Of a DNA stretch of 64,000 bases, positions 1 to 9,666 are shown in pieces. Both the position numbers and the translations under genes were made by a program. The notes under the pieces were generated by a model that worked only from the letters and a program-made list of their open reading frames with translations, ran no database searches and was not told the origin of the DNA. The DNA comes from Eleusine coracana subsp. coracana (taxonomy: Eukaryota; Streptophyta; Magnoliopsida; Poales; Poaceae): NCBI GenBank assembly GCA_032690845.1, contig CM064424.1, positions 45,087,511 through 45,151,510 of the forward strand, in the 5' to 3' direction. The stretch's first letter is position 1, and the number at the start of each line of letters is the position of its first letter.

Positions 1-130
1 GGACTATGTCAAGATTGCCATTTAGCGTGGAGTGTGGCCTGTCGGCAAAGAGTGTCGGCAACGTGGACCTCACATCCTGCCGCGGCCATCCAGTGCGAGG
101 AAGAGGGTTGATAAAGGAAGAGAGTGACAA
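1..130. mobile_element. Possible CACTA-type subterminal fragment
   Basis: The stretch contains repeats of a GTCGGCAAAGAGTGTCGGCA-like motif, resembling the GCCGAC-rich subterminal repeats of grass CACTA (En/Spm) transposons. No CACTA terminus is visible, so the element would begin outside the window. It lies within or upstream of the first visible MATE intron. The assignment is tentative because only about 50 bases carry the motif. Confidence 0.25.
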
Positions 131-513
131 AGTGGGCCTGAAAGCTTTTGAATGAGTGGAATTTTATTTACTTTTCTTTGTTGGATAGAAACTAATATTT
201 GCATAGCTTGAAAACTTGTGCCAAATTTGTGCTCCTAGAACAGGAAGTGGAACACAACTTTTATGCTTTCCATGAGTTCGAAATCTGCACCAATTTTGGA
301 ATTAAATTTTTGCCAACGTGCTACCATGCTAAATTTTGACTGAATGTTTAAGGTCATGAAATGACATGTAAAAATCTTGGGAAACTTTCTAACATTCTCA
401 TTTCTGATGTAGTATTTTATGAGTTTAAAATATTGGTACACTTGTATTGCAAAAATGCAAGTTTCTTCACAAAGGTCAATTTGACATTTATTTGGTTAAA
501 TGGTTTGAGTTCA

Positions 514-562
514 TAGCCTACCCCAGCTTGCTTGGGATTAAAGGCTTAGTTGTTGTAGTTGA
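514..562 (+). mobile_element. 5'-truncated RTE/Au-SINE-type 3' tail with target-site duplication
   Basis: Forty-nine bases hold only the 3' tail of a plant RTE LINE or its Au-type SINE partner: CCTACCCCAGCTTGCTTGGG, then ATTAAAGGCTTAG and a degenerate TTG repeat. The 10-bp direct repeat TTTGAGTTCA flanks it at 504-513 and 563-572, which marks target-primed insertion. The same tail ends the LINE at 9440-12854. It is inserted in sense orientation in MATE intron 1. Confidence 0.7.
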
Positions 563-787
563 TTTGAGTTCAAATTCAAACTTGCATATGCTCCAAAATC
601 AAAACTAATGCACAAAATGCACGCCCTTGTTTTGAAATTTACCAAGTTTTGAAATTCACATGGTATTGTTTAACAAGTTCTTTATTATTGCAAATTCAAT
701 TGAATACAAATCCCATATTTTGACCAGAGGTCTTAAAAAGGTCTTAAATAGACTTAAATTTATGTTTTAAAATTTTGGGCTGACAGT

Positions 788-1059
788 GGGTCACAAGTGT
801 GACTCATTCAATGTGGAATGTAATGATATTTGGTATAATATTCTACTCTTGACAGCTGAAATAAGTTTGTATTTGCTCTATAGATTTTGAGTGAACTCTT
901 TTTGAAGTCCTGAGTCATGTGTTGGGTCACAAGAGTGACTTACTAAATGTGGAATGTAATAATATTTGGTAAAATATTCTGCTCTAGAGTACTGAAATAA
1001 GTTGCTATCTGCTCCGTGGATTTTGAGTGAACTGTTTTGATGTCATGAATCATATGTTG
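788..1059 (+). repeat. Tandem duplication, unit about 136 bp, in MATE intron 1
   Basis: Two diverged copies start at GGGTCACAAG (788 and 924). Both contain TGTGGAATGTAAT, a TATTTGGTA block, GAAATAAGTT and GATTTTGAGTGAACT in the same order. There is no coding potential. It is a local duplication of intron sequence. Confidence 0.75.
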
Positions 1060-1200
1060 ACCAAACTGAATTGGGCTGGCAAAATTTCAACAAAATAATG
1101 ATTGATCCTGTACTTTATCCTGGTAATTTGACTTGTATTCTCCCCTTTTCAATATTTCGTATGGTTCATTAATTCATTACTGTTGCATTTCTCCTTTTAG

Positions 1201-3598
1201 ATTGGACTTGCAACCGGGTTGGAAACTCTTTGTGGACAGGCCTATGGAGCAGAACAGTATCATAAGCTATCTTTATACACCTATAGGTCTATAATTGTAC
1301 TTCTTATTGTGTGTGTTCCCATGGCCATTATGTGGGTTTGCATCCCGGAGGTACTTCCTCTCATTGGTCAGGATCCACAAATAGCTACTGAGGCTGGGAA
1401 GTATGCGTTATGGCTTATTCCCGGTTTATTTGCCTTCGGTGTGGCACAATGCTTTTCAAAATTCCTCCAATCTCAGAGCTTAATTTTCCCCATGGTTTTG
1501 AGCTCCTTCATAACAATCACAATCTTTATTCCGTTGTGTTGGTTCATGATTTACAAAATTGGGATGGGTAATGCTGGAGCTGCTTTATCAGTCAGCATTT
1601 GTGACTGGGTTGAAGTGACTGTTCTTGGTCTTTACATTAAATACTCACCTTCTTGTGAAAAAACTCGTGCTCCATTCACGTGGGAAGCTTTCAGCGGGAT
1701 TGGCAGTTTCATGCGGTTGGCTGTACCGTCTGCTCTTATGCTTTGGTAAGTAAATGCTTTAAAAATTGATGATTTTCATTCTAGTCTTCAAATGCTGCTG
1801 AATACTCGTTTGTCATACGTTCTACACATAGCTATATCTTGTCTCTTTGAAAAGTGTGAATTTAATGTATGACGCATGGCTTGAGGCTTGAGGCCTAGCC
1901 CACACTCACAAGGGCAACGTGGCTGCCGTGTAAGGGCGGAGGAAAGGAGGTTTGGGGGTTTTCTTGATCTGAGTGAGAGATCTATTATAGCAATGCCCGG
2001 GGGCATCATACCCCCGCAGGTCTATCTATATATATATATATAGAAAAGGATACAAGGACAACAAGAAAGCCTTTTAATCCCAAGCAAGGTGGGGTATGTT
2101 AGAGATGAAACCTACAACAGCCAGAATATAAGGACAATCAACAAAAAGGTAGAAGGAAAGATAGAAAAGGATTGTGTTAGAATAGATGGATATCGTAATG
2201 ATTGAAATTAATAACCATATTTCAAATTTGATTCGGTCTTGGAAGCTTGGAGTTCTGTCTTTCATCTTCTTGTTTTTTCTGAGAAGTGATTCAATTGTCT
2301 TGACAACAGTCTGGAATGGTGGTCATATGAGCTGCTCGTCCTGCTCTCGGGGATCTTACCACATCCAGCACTTGAAACTTCTGTGCTTTCTATATGGTAT
2401 GCATAAGCATAACTACAATAAAGAAGTAATTTAATCTTGTGTTAAATGCATGCAAAATTATTAATGTCATTTTCTTAACAGCATATCTACAGTAACACTA
2501 GTGTACAATCTCCCTTTTGGCATTGGAACAGCTGCAAGGTAAATAACAACATCTTTTGTGATCATTTATCACTTTGTATGGTCTATTTAACCTAATGTTT
2601 GTTATGTCCATGTGTCAGTGTGCGTGTTTCAAATGAGCTAGGTGCAGGGAATCCGGAAGGTGCTCGTTTAGTGGTAGTTGTCGCTTTATCAATTGTAATT
2701 TGTTCAGCTATTCTGGTGAGCGTGTCCCTTCTATCGTTGCGCCGTTTCATTGGATTTGCTTTCAGCAATGAGGAGGAGGTTATAAATTATGTCACAAGAA
2801 TGGTACCATTGCTTTCAATTTCAGTTCTTGCAGACAACCTCCAAGGAGTTCTTACAGGTACCTGATTTTTCCTTTCATAGAACATAATCCGTTGCCTTAC
2901 ATATATTCTTGAAGGGTTAGGTCAAAAATATTCTTTTTTTTTTTTTGCATCAGGTATCTCTAGGGGCTGTGGCTGGCAGCATTTAGGCGCCTATGTTAAC
3001 CTAGGCGCATTCTATCTAGTTGGTGTTCCTGTCGCTCTTGTTCTTGGTTTTACAATGCATCTAGGAGGAGCCGGATTTTGGATGGGCATGATAGCTGGTG
3101 GAGCCACACAGGTCACTCTCCTATCTATCATCACTGCAATGACAAATTGGCGGAAGATGGTAGGTTCTGTTTTGTTTTATCTGATGTTGCTTCTCCATAC
3201 AATTTGATTTATCATGACATTTTATTTACTCGTATATCAAAAAATTCATTAATGTTATGTTTGGATTCTAGGAAACCTATTATATCCGTATGCATATTTT
3301 TTATGTCGCCGTCATCATGCTTGTCTTGTGGTGGCCAATGATTCTCCAAATATCTCGATGCAACAGAGACTAAAGTAGCTAAAACTGCTGAACAAGAAGT
3401 TATTCTTAGTATTTTTTAATATTTCAGTTTCCGAGACAAAACTAACTTGAAGTGAAACTTGTAATGCATAACTAACAGTATTGTTCTTTCAACATTCTGA
3501 ACTTTGTTCTTTTTCTTATTATTTTTATTGGTTACTTGCAGTCTGACAAGGCTAGGGAGAGAGTATTTGAGGAAAGGCTTCCAACTCAGGCAGAATGA
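1201..3598 (+). CDS. MATE family efflux transporter (DETOXIFICATION-like), 5'-partial
   Basis: This is a multi-pass membrane antiporter of the plant MATE/DTX family, which exports organic cations, flavonoids or xenobiotics in exchange for protons or sodium. Exons by reading splice sites: 1201-1745, 2310-2396, 2482-2538, 2619-2857, 2954-3159 and 3542-3598 (TGA at 3596-3598). All introns are GT-AG and every junction keeps phase, giving about 397 residues. Family motifs are intact: TLCGQAYGA near the start of the first exon, EWWSYE in exon 2, RVSNELGAGNP at the start of exon 4, and GVLTGISRGCGWQ across exons 4 and 5. Plant MATE proteins are about 480-520 residues with 12 helices; about 90-100 N-terminal residues (the first two helices) are absent, so the first exon is missing from the window. 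No stop or frameshift is visible. The substrate cannot be told from sequence. Confidence 0.9.
1868..2022 (+). mobile_element. Probable retroposon 3' fragment in MATE intron
   Basis: A G-rich block with GTAAGGGCGGAGGAAAGGAG, GGTTTTCTTGATCTG and a GC-rich inverted stretch (CCCGGGGGCATCATACCCCC) leads into an AT microsatellite. I recall this arrangement from 3' ends of dispersed LINE-like repeats in grass genomes, but I cannot confirm the family. It abuts, tail to tail, the minus-strand RTE insertion at 2052-2160. Confidence 0.3.
2022..2041. repeat. TA microsatellite
   Basis: A run of TA dinucleotides separates two retroposon tails within the second visible MATE intron. Confidence 0.85.
2052..2160 (-). 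mobile_element. 5'-truncated RTE LINE copy with 12-bp target-site duplication
   Basis: On the minus strand this reads as the RTE 3' end. On the + strand it appears as ACAACAAGAAAGCC, then TTTTAATCCCAAGCAAGG and TTAGAGATGAAACC, matching the same order at the left end of the LINE at 9440. The match continues past the shared SINE/LINE tail into GAGATGAAACC, which favours a truncated LINE. Flanks ATAGAAAAGGAT at 2040-2051 and 2161-2172 are identical, marking target-primed insertion. It sits in a MATE intron, antisense to the gene. Confidence 0.75.
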
Positions 3599-4084
3599 TC
3601 GATTCAACTTGTATCTGGTTCGATCTCCATAATTTTGCTGCATCCTAGGTTAATTTTGTATGAGAAATGCTCAATTTTCATGTGTCTGTAGCAAAACAGC
3701 ATAAAGAAGAATTATACTTTGCTCCAAACGACTAGTTGGTTCAGTTAGGTTATCTAATGGCTAGCTAATCTTTTAAAGCTAGATTAACATATTTGAACTG
3801 GGTTTAACACATACTAGTATACCACATTTTCTTGTGGATTTTCTTTAATCGAAACAAGTACCACAAGTTCTAGCTACGGACGTTGACGTAACGTATACTC
3901 CGGTCTGCAGAATGTCGGGGCAAATTACTGATGGTTCATGATGGTTTTGTTATTTTATCTTCTATACTAGATTACTACTTCCGTAAATTCTATCGGAAAC
4001 GTCAAAAAAAAAACATGGACCGGGTAAGAAGTATAATTGTGGCTTCTGATATAAAACTGCTGAAAATAGGTTAGGTCCGTGAGC
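3599..4084 (+). other. MATE 3' UTR and downstream flank
   Basis: AT-rich noncoding DNA follows the MATE stop codon. I see no further exon and no clear repeat. The transition into minus-strand copia integrase sequence falls at about 4085-4130 but is not sharp, and no element terminus is visible there. Confidence 0.5.
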
Positions 4085-5230
4085 GTATCCTTGTCAGCTT
4101 ACTTTACACGCGGTAGCCTTCAAGGGGTTGACTTGCATGTCTTTCCATGTCCTGTACCACCGAACAGTAGTCTGCGGACTATACTATTTTCTTGTATGAG
4201 ATCTTGGGACTTGTTCATAAGGCATATATCGTCTATAGTACTCCCTCTCACGGTTCGGTCTTATGAATTTAATTTTTAAATCATGTTAATTTTCTATTTT
4301 TACTTTAAATATCTTGAATTTATTCAATGTCTCTCATCTTTCTTTAATTGGATAAATATAACTATAGCGGGAGTAATCATCTGTAAATGTTATAAATGAG
4401 TCATAACCATCCACTCTTGACAGGAAAAGGACAATAAATATCTGTATGAATGATCTCTAATATTCTTGCGCTTCTTTTTTCGTCTTTCTTAATCTTTTTA
4501 ACATATTTTCCTTTAATACAATTAATGCATTGTTCTAAATCTGTGAACTCCAATGGATTAATAATGTCATTCTTTACAAGTCTCTCAATTCTCTTCCTCG
4601 AAATATAGCCTAAACGACAGTGTCATAATTTTGATGAGACGCTTGGAGTTTTTTTTTCTTTTCTTGTTTACTTTAGTCCATGAGGACGTAGGAACATTCA
4701 TGTTACGCATATTATCATCACAGCCTAAACGACAGTATCATAATTTCGATGAGACGCTTGGAGTTCTTTTTCTTTTCTTGTTTACTTTAGTCGATGAGGA
4801 TGTAGGAACATTCATGTCACGCATATTATCATCATTCACATCCTGTATCACATTCACATTATCACTAAGTGACAACAAATAAAGGTTATCTTGTAAAGAC
4901 GCAAAACCAATGCATTCATTATTGAACAAGAGTTCACATTTGTCATTACCAAACTGACAATCATATCCATCAAAATCAAGACGTGATACACTTATTAAGT
5001 TTTTTTGTAATGAAGGTATATAAAAGACATCATGGAGACTAAGAACAAAGCCATCTCTAAGCTCTAGGTGGAGATCCCCTACAGTTTCAACTTTGGCTTC
5101 TACTCCATTAGCCACTCTTATTGAACCTTCACCTCTTTCTGTGGTTCTCGTTGTACTAAACCCCTGTAAATAATTTGCAACATGAATAGTTGCTCCTGAA
5201 TTAATTCACCATGTGGATCTAGAATAATTA
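4085..5230 (-). pseudogene. Copia protease and integrase fragment
   Basis: The minus strand encodes, in order: a protease site, a pre-integrase domain (NLISVSRLD; LYLLSL), and the integrase zinc-binding and core start (CINCIKGK; IIHTDIYCPFPVKS; DSFITFTDDYSRY; GEYYRRYMPYEQVP). The protease motif reads NSGATIHV just after a stop, where the family has DSGAT, so the catalytic aspartate is lost. The integrase zinc region reads GYIS where the family has GHIS. The frame after 4836 is broken by a 115-bp duplication and later by a stop. It is a dead copy; such proteins normally cut the polyprotein and insert the cDNA. Confidence 0.8.
4607..4836 (-). repeat. 115-bp tandem duplication in copia pol
   Basis: Copies 4607-4721 and 4722-4836 both begin AGCCTAAACGACAGT and end ATTATCATCA, differing at a handful of bases. 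The length is not a multiple of three, so it shifts the reading frame of pol between pre-integrase and integrase. Confidence 0.9.
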
Positions 5231-5259
5231 ACATACAAGGATTCATTTACAAATATAAT

Positions 5260-6150
5260 CATGTTCTCACCTTGTCTCTTTATGAACAGCTTGAGCCATT
5301 CAGGATAGTTCTTCTTGTAGTGACCTCTCTCTTTGCAGTGGAGGCATTGGTCCTTGCCCACTATAGTCTGTCCCTCCTGAGGCCTATACTGCTGCTTGCC
5401 AATAGGCTTAGAGTAAAAGACCGGTTTCTTTTACGACTGTTGTTGTTGTTGCTGCTGCTTGCTCTTGTTCTTGTTGTCTTTTACATAGTGGACAAAACTA
5501 CCATTTTCAGCCTTGAACCTATCCTCCTCTTGAACACTGTTGGCAATAAATTGCTCAAAGATCCACTTATCTCGGTTCATGTTGTAGTTTGAGACAAAAT
5601 TCTCAAACCCATTTGGTAAAGACAGCAACACAAAATGAACCAGGAGGTCTTCATCAATCTTCAGATTCACAGTCTTTAGCTTTTCAGCCAAATTGTTCAT
5701 CTTCAGAATATGATCTCTTATGCCACCACCAGTGTATTTTTCATTCACCAGTTGTCTTATCATCTGAGTGGCATAAGTTTTGGAAGACCCAGTAAACTGG
5801 TTCTCCACCCTCTATAGAAAACCCTTTACTATATCTTCATTCTGGATTGAGCCCATGATAGCAGGCTTAATCGTGTTCTTGACAAGTGCCAAGCACTTCT
5901 TGTTGTCAAGAACCCATTGTCTGTGCTCGTGTTGAAAACGAGCTACATTGGAATCATTATCCAACTGTCTTTGGCGCCAAGCAACATCCATTTCATCTGT
6001 GCCCCTGACAAGCTCAGGGAACTCTGTTGGACACGGGGTAATCACTACCCAGTCCATCTTGCCCATAACAAAGGCAAGATCTACCTTTCTTCTCCATTGC
6101 CCATAGTTGTCCCCTTTTAGGATTGGGATCTGGGAAAGGAAAGCCATCAT
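5260..6150 (-). pseudogene. Copia gag with zinc knuckle
   Basis: The ORF begins at the ATG at 6148-6150 (MMAFLSQIPILKGDNYGQW), the usual start of UBN2-type copia gag. It runs through a single in-frame stop near 5811 into a second half with MIRQLVNEKYTG and VLLSLPNGFENF, then a glutamine run at about 5435-5455. A zinc knuckle follows (CLHCKERGHYKKNYP, about 5300-5345). Its last cysteine is tyrosine, explained by one base change at 5306. Gag normally packages the element RNA in cytoplasmic particles. The nonsense codon and lost zinc ligand make this copy nonfunctional. Confidence 0.8.
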
Positions 6151-6210
6151 GGTTGCTCCTGAAATTAATCTTAAAAAGTGAAAATAAAAATAACATATAA
6201 ATTCTACCAT

Positions 6211-7403
6211 GTATGCATTAAACCTACATCACCGTCGGGTAGAAAAATAGGCATAATACATAAATCATCATTAATATAGCATTGCAATTAACAACATTGG
6301 TCAGAAAATTACAATGACATATACTCTAAAAATTAATGCTCCTAAAATTAAATTCTCTCATGGATTCAAAATTTAATTTTAGGAAACATCAATTTTATCA
6401 ATAATAATAATTAATTCTATAAACTTGCAGCGGAAACATGGCATAAAATATGCATGAACAGTAGCAAAACATCTTCATTTGCACTCTAAAAAAATAATCT
6501 TGTTGGTTCATATTTTAACAGAGGTAGAATTCATCAATTTCATTAAATTCTAGTAAAAAATTGACATAAAACCAGTCAAAACTGATTAAAACAGCTACTG
6601 TGCATTTTCTGTGCTTTTGGTCCAAAGATCAGCCCAAAAGCTCTCTTTATTTGTGCATGCCCATAAGTGCACTGCCATTTTGGCCCAACTCGGCCAATCT
6701 TGCTGTCCTCGTGTGCGTGCAGTATTCCAGCCCGGCCCAGCCATTCGCGTGAAATAGCGCAGGCTCACCCAGGCGCGCACGTGCGCAAAACATTTGGCGC
6801 AGCACGTGCGGGCGCGTGAAAGTGGCGGCCTGGCCCAGCCAAGCCGCCCTCACTCCCGCCTTCGTCCCAGCCGTTCGCTCAGATCGACGGCTGGGCGCGC
6901 ATCTTGTGTGAACAAAACCAGCACCGGCCGGTCGAGTCCCGAACCCTAGCCCCCATTTCTCTCTTTGCTCCCCTCTCTTCTCCTCTCTGTCTCAACGGCG
7001 ATCGACGGCGAAAATGAAGGCCTCCTGGCCGAGGAGAAGAAGAAGAAGCGAGCGCCACCGTCGAAATCCTCGCTAGCATGCGCGTTCACCCGTTGGTGAG
7101 CGCACCGCCATCGAGCAGCTTGACGATGGCGTCTCCTTTCCAGCCCTCGCACGCACTACGGTGTCCCAACGATGAGCGGTGCCTGGCTGTCTGTCTGCGC
7201 CAGCAAGCGACAACGGTCGTCGATGGCGAGGGTGTCCAGGTAGGTACTCTTCGCACGTCTCTGCTCTTTGTAGATCTACAACCCTAACCCTAGGGTTAGG
7301 GTTTGGGGGGTTCGAGTGGGGTTCTATCTGGGATTTCTTTTCTTTCTCCTCTTTCTCGATCCGAGATCGAGTCTTCCTCACTCTAGATCTAGCGCTAGGT
7401 CGG
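6211..7403 (-). other. Copia leader (noncoding)
   Basis: About 1.2 kb lies between primer site and gag. The right half (6700-7250) is GC-rich with many short ORFs on both strands, none resembling a protein I know; the left half is AT-rich. It includes a telomere-motif palindrome at about 7280-7303. Length and position fit an unusually long copia 5' untranslated leader. A captured host 5' exon cannot be excluded for the GC-rich part. Confidence 0.45.
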
Positions 7404-7416
7404 CTCTTAATACCAA
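7404..7416 (-). promoter_or_regulatory. Primer-binding site, initiator-tRNA type
   Basis: On the minus strand TTGGTATTAAGAGC starts directly after the LTR end. It matches the usual copia primer site TGGTATCAGAGC (complement of initiator tRNA-Met) with two changes. Confidence 0.7.
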
Positions 7417-7811
7417 TGATAGATTCTGTTCTATGCCTAGCCTTTGATCTAGCGAGGATCTATGCATTTAGAAGGGTCTGTGTTCTGATCTAGAGGGAGA
7501 GGAGAGAGGGGAGGAGTACCTGGGTTGTGACGAAGGGGTGTTGGAGCCAATCCTGCGAGGGCCGGAGCAGAGGTTGATCCGGCGACCGAAGAGGAAGAAG
7601 TCCCGACGGCAGCATCGGTTCCAACCATGACGTCGAGGGCGAGTTGTCGGTGCAGAGGCAGCGGTGTACGGTGGTGTGGCGGTGGCTTCACCCCTCTATT
7701 TATGTGGCGTAGTGCGATAGGGGCCCACCAACCAGAGAGGGTTGGGCGCCCCCGATTAGGGCGCAGATCTGGGTGTTGGGCCGTTGGGCCCAACCGGGAG
7801 ATCTACTAACA
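7417..7811 (-). repeat. Copia 5' LTR, 395 bp
   Basis: The segment has TG...CA ends on both strands (TGATAGATTC at 7417, CTACTAACA ending 7811) and borders the primer site. It is GC-rich. The partner LTR is not in the window, so no age can be read from it. The outer 15 bases of this end are duplicated in the flank at 7840-7856. Confidence 0.65.
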
Positions 7812-8129
7812 TTGACGACACCCCAAAGGAGTCACCACTAACATTGATGACACCCCAAAGGAGTCACTGAAGCTCCGCGCTACAATAACTGATGTAGATC
7901 GACGGTTGTGCTGCCTCTATGGATAGTAATCATCGGTGAAACTGGTGTGTTTGGAATTTATCAAAACGCATAGCAGGTTTAATAAAATACATGACATTAC
8001 AAATTTGCTGATTTTAAAATATATATACCACTATAATTTGTGAAACGGACCAGTGTCACGATATTTTGCACCAGGTTTGAATATGCCATTGATAAACGTA
8101 TTATGTGCATATTTTGTTTATATTTCTCA
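7812..8129. other. Flank between copia LTR and Athila LTR
   Basis: A 37-bp imperfect direct repeat (CTAACATTGA, then CGACACCCCAAAGGAGTCAC, at about 7804-7856) straddles the copia LTR end. The rest is AT-rich with no ORF or recognised repeat. It is the pre-insertion target of the Athila-type element. Confidence 0.5.
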
Positions 8130-8349
8130 TGATTGGTATTTCTTACGATCACATATAAATCCTCAAGCACACGAATACCGCTGTAGCACTTCACCTAAGA
8201 GTATTCCAAGGTATTAAATTCACAGGGAACGTGTATGTCTAATCTCCTATCTTGATCCGTCCAAGGACAACAAGAATATGGTAGGCAGAGGTCAAAGAGG
8301 ATTCCTATGGTCAAGGATTCTATAATAAGATAGGTTCAGTCTATAACTA

Positions 8350-8424
8350 CTTACTTCGGGCACGGCTGACCCCTGCATCCACAGGCCTTACTTCGGGCAC
8401 CGGCTGACCCCTGCATCCACAGGC
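8350..8424. repeat. 37-bp tandem duplication private to one LTR
   Basis: CTTACTTCGGGCA followed by CGGCTGACCCCTGCATCC occurs twice here and once in the right LTR (about 19580-19617). The duplication therefore arose after insertion. Confidence 0.85.
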
Positions 8425-9439
8425 GACTCCGGCCACTACGACGTACCCGAACGTGGAGGATTACTAAGGCCGGATAGGGCTGTCACCACCTACCGACTAC
8501 CTCTACAAACCGTGGGGCACGCGGCAAACAAAGGTAACCTCTAGCCTAGACACCACATCTACGCTATTAATTACTATCAAAGTCTCGACATCACACTTAA
8601 AGAAGACTATGATACTCTAAGTAAATAGAGCGATGATCCCGTAAGCAACTAAGGAAAGAATTTAGTTAAAAAGGAAACTTAAATATCAAAGGAAGATCAC
8701 GAATACTTACAAAGAAGAAAAGCATCCGCCGAGGTACAAGTGTGGAGAAGGTGCCGACAAGCCGGACATTCTCCTAACTCTCCCTCACTCTCTCCCTATT
8801 TTCTAAGTTTTTTGGTAGTGCTAAAACCTTTGGAGTGGATCTCTAAATCTTCTTGTTGTGTTGTGTCTTGTTTATGCCAAATTCCCCTTCTATTTATAGG
8901 TGGCGAAGGCTTGGCGGGTACTTGAAGGTGGAGGAGAGTCGGTGGGCAAAAATTCCCCCGCTGGGCGGCGGGCCATGCTGGGTGGCCACGTGTGCCGGGC
9001 GGCTGGGTATGCCGGGCAGCATGCACCGCCGGGCGGTGGGCAAGGCCGGGCGGCCCTAAGATCATGTCGGTTTCCCAACTGGCCTTCTCCCGATGGCTTG
9101 AATTTGATCCTGATGGTAGTTCTTTAGTCGGTTGCCACCGACTCTCTTCTTTCGGGGTCGGTAGGCCTCATGGGCTGGCAACCCCGGATGGTAACCCGAA
9201 GCCGAGCGACATGGTTGGCCGGGCGGCGACCTAGGTCGTGCGGCGTGGTATGCCGGGCGGCGACCTAGGTCGGGCGGCGGGCCATGCCGGCCGGCATGGT
9301 AGGCCGGACGGCGACCTAGGCCGGGCAGCGTGGTAGGCCAGGCGGCAAGGTTGGCCGGGCGGCGACCTAGGCTGGGTGCCGACCCCCTCCGGGTCGCCCC
9401 TTGACTTCTCCCGGTTATGCCACTTATTGGTCTAGTTTC

Positions 9440-9666
9440 AACAACAACAACAACAATAATAAAGCCTTTTTTATCCCAAGCAAGTTAGGGTAGGCTAGAG
9501 ATGAAACCCATGGGAACCCAAAAAAGAAGAGACAAATGAACAAAAGCCAAAAGAAAGAGAAGAAAAAGGAGAAAAAAAAGAAATAAAAGAAAAAAGAGAC
9601 AAAAACAAAAGGAACAAAAGCCAAAGGAAAGAAGAAATGAGTAAGCAAGAAGGAGGGAAAAAAATA
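9440..9666 (-). repeat. LINE 3' UTR with A-rich tract and TTG tail
   Basis: The + strand is AAC repeats then A/G-rich low-complexity sequence (9520-9660). On the minus strand this is a T/C-rich 3' UTR ending in TTG repeats. Hydrophobic reading frames across it are low-complexity artefacts. Confidence 0.85.

Larger units (their letters stand above)
131..1200 (+). other. Partial intron 1 of the MATE gene
   Basis: AT-rich noncoding sequence ends at a good splice acceptor: a pyrimidine-rich tract, then TTTTAG at 1195-1200. There is no exon-like ORF on the + strand. The missing N-terminal exon of the MATE gene must therefore lie before base 1 or have been lost. The intron holds a truncated retroposon tail (514-562) and a 136-bp tandem duplication (788-1059). 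Confidence 0.6.
4085..7811 (-). mobile_element. Decayed Ty1/copia retrotransposon, 5' LTR to integrase
   Basis: Read on the minus strand the order is: LTR (7417-7811), primer site, long leader, gag, zinc knuckle, protease, and integrase, running out near 4085. Reverse transcriptase, RNase H and the second LTR are absent, so the element is 3'-truncated just downstream of the MATE gene. Every coding part is damaged (see the separate entries). Copia order (integrase before reverse transcriptase) is inferred from the family, since reverse transcriptase is missing. Confidence 0.8.

Noticed and set aside
4239..4375. Stowaway-like MITE (TA, CTCCCTCT ... GGGAGTA, TA)
   Set aside because: The minus strand reads straight through as copia integrase (DDYSRYSYIYPIK and GEYYRRYMPY), so the CTCCC/GGGAG ends are coding coincidences.
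5272..5592. Leucine-rich + strand ORF of 106 residues
   Set aside because: It is the antisense shadow of copia gag and its glutamine run.
7078..7493. Arginine/serine-rich ORFs on both strands as small proteins
   Set aside because: GC-rich leader and LTR composition produce them; there is no conserved motif.
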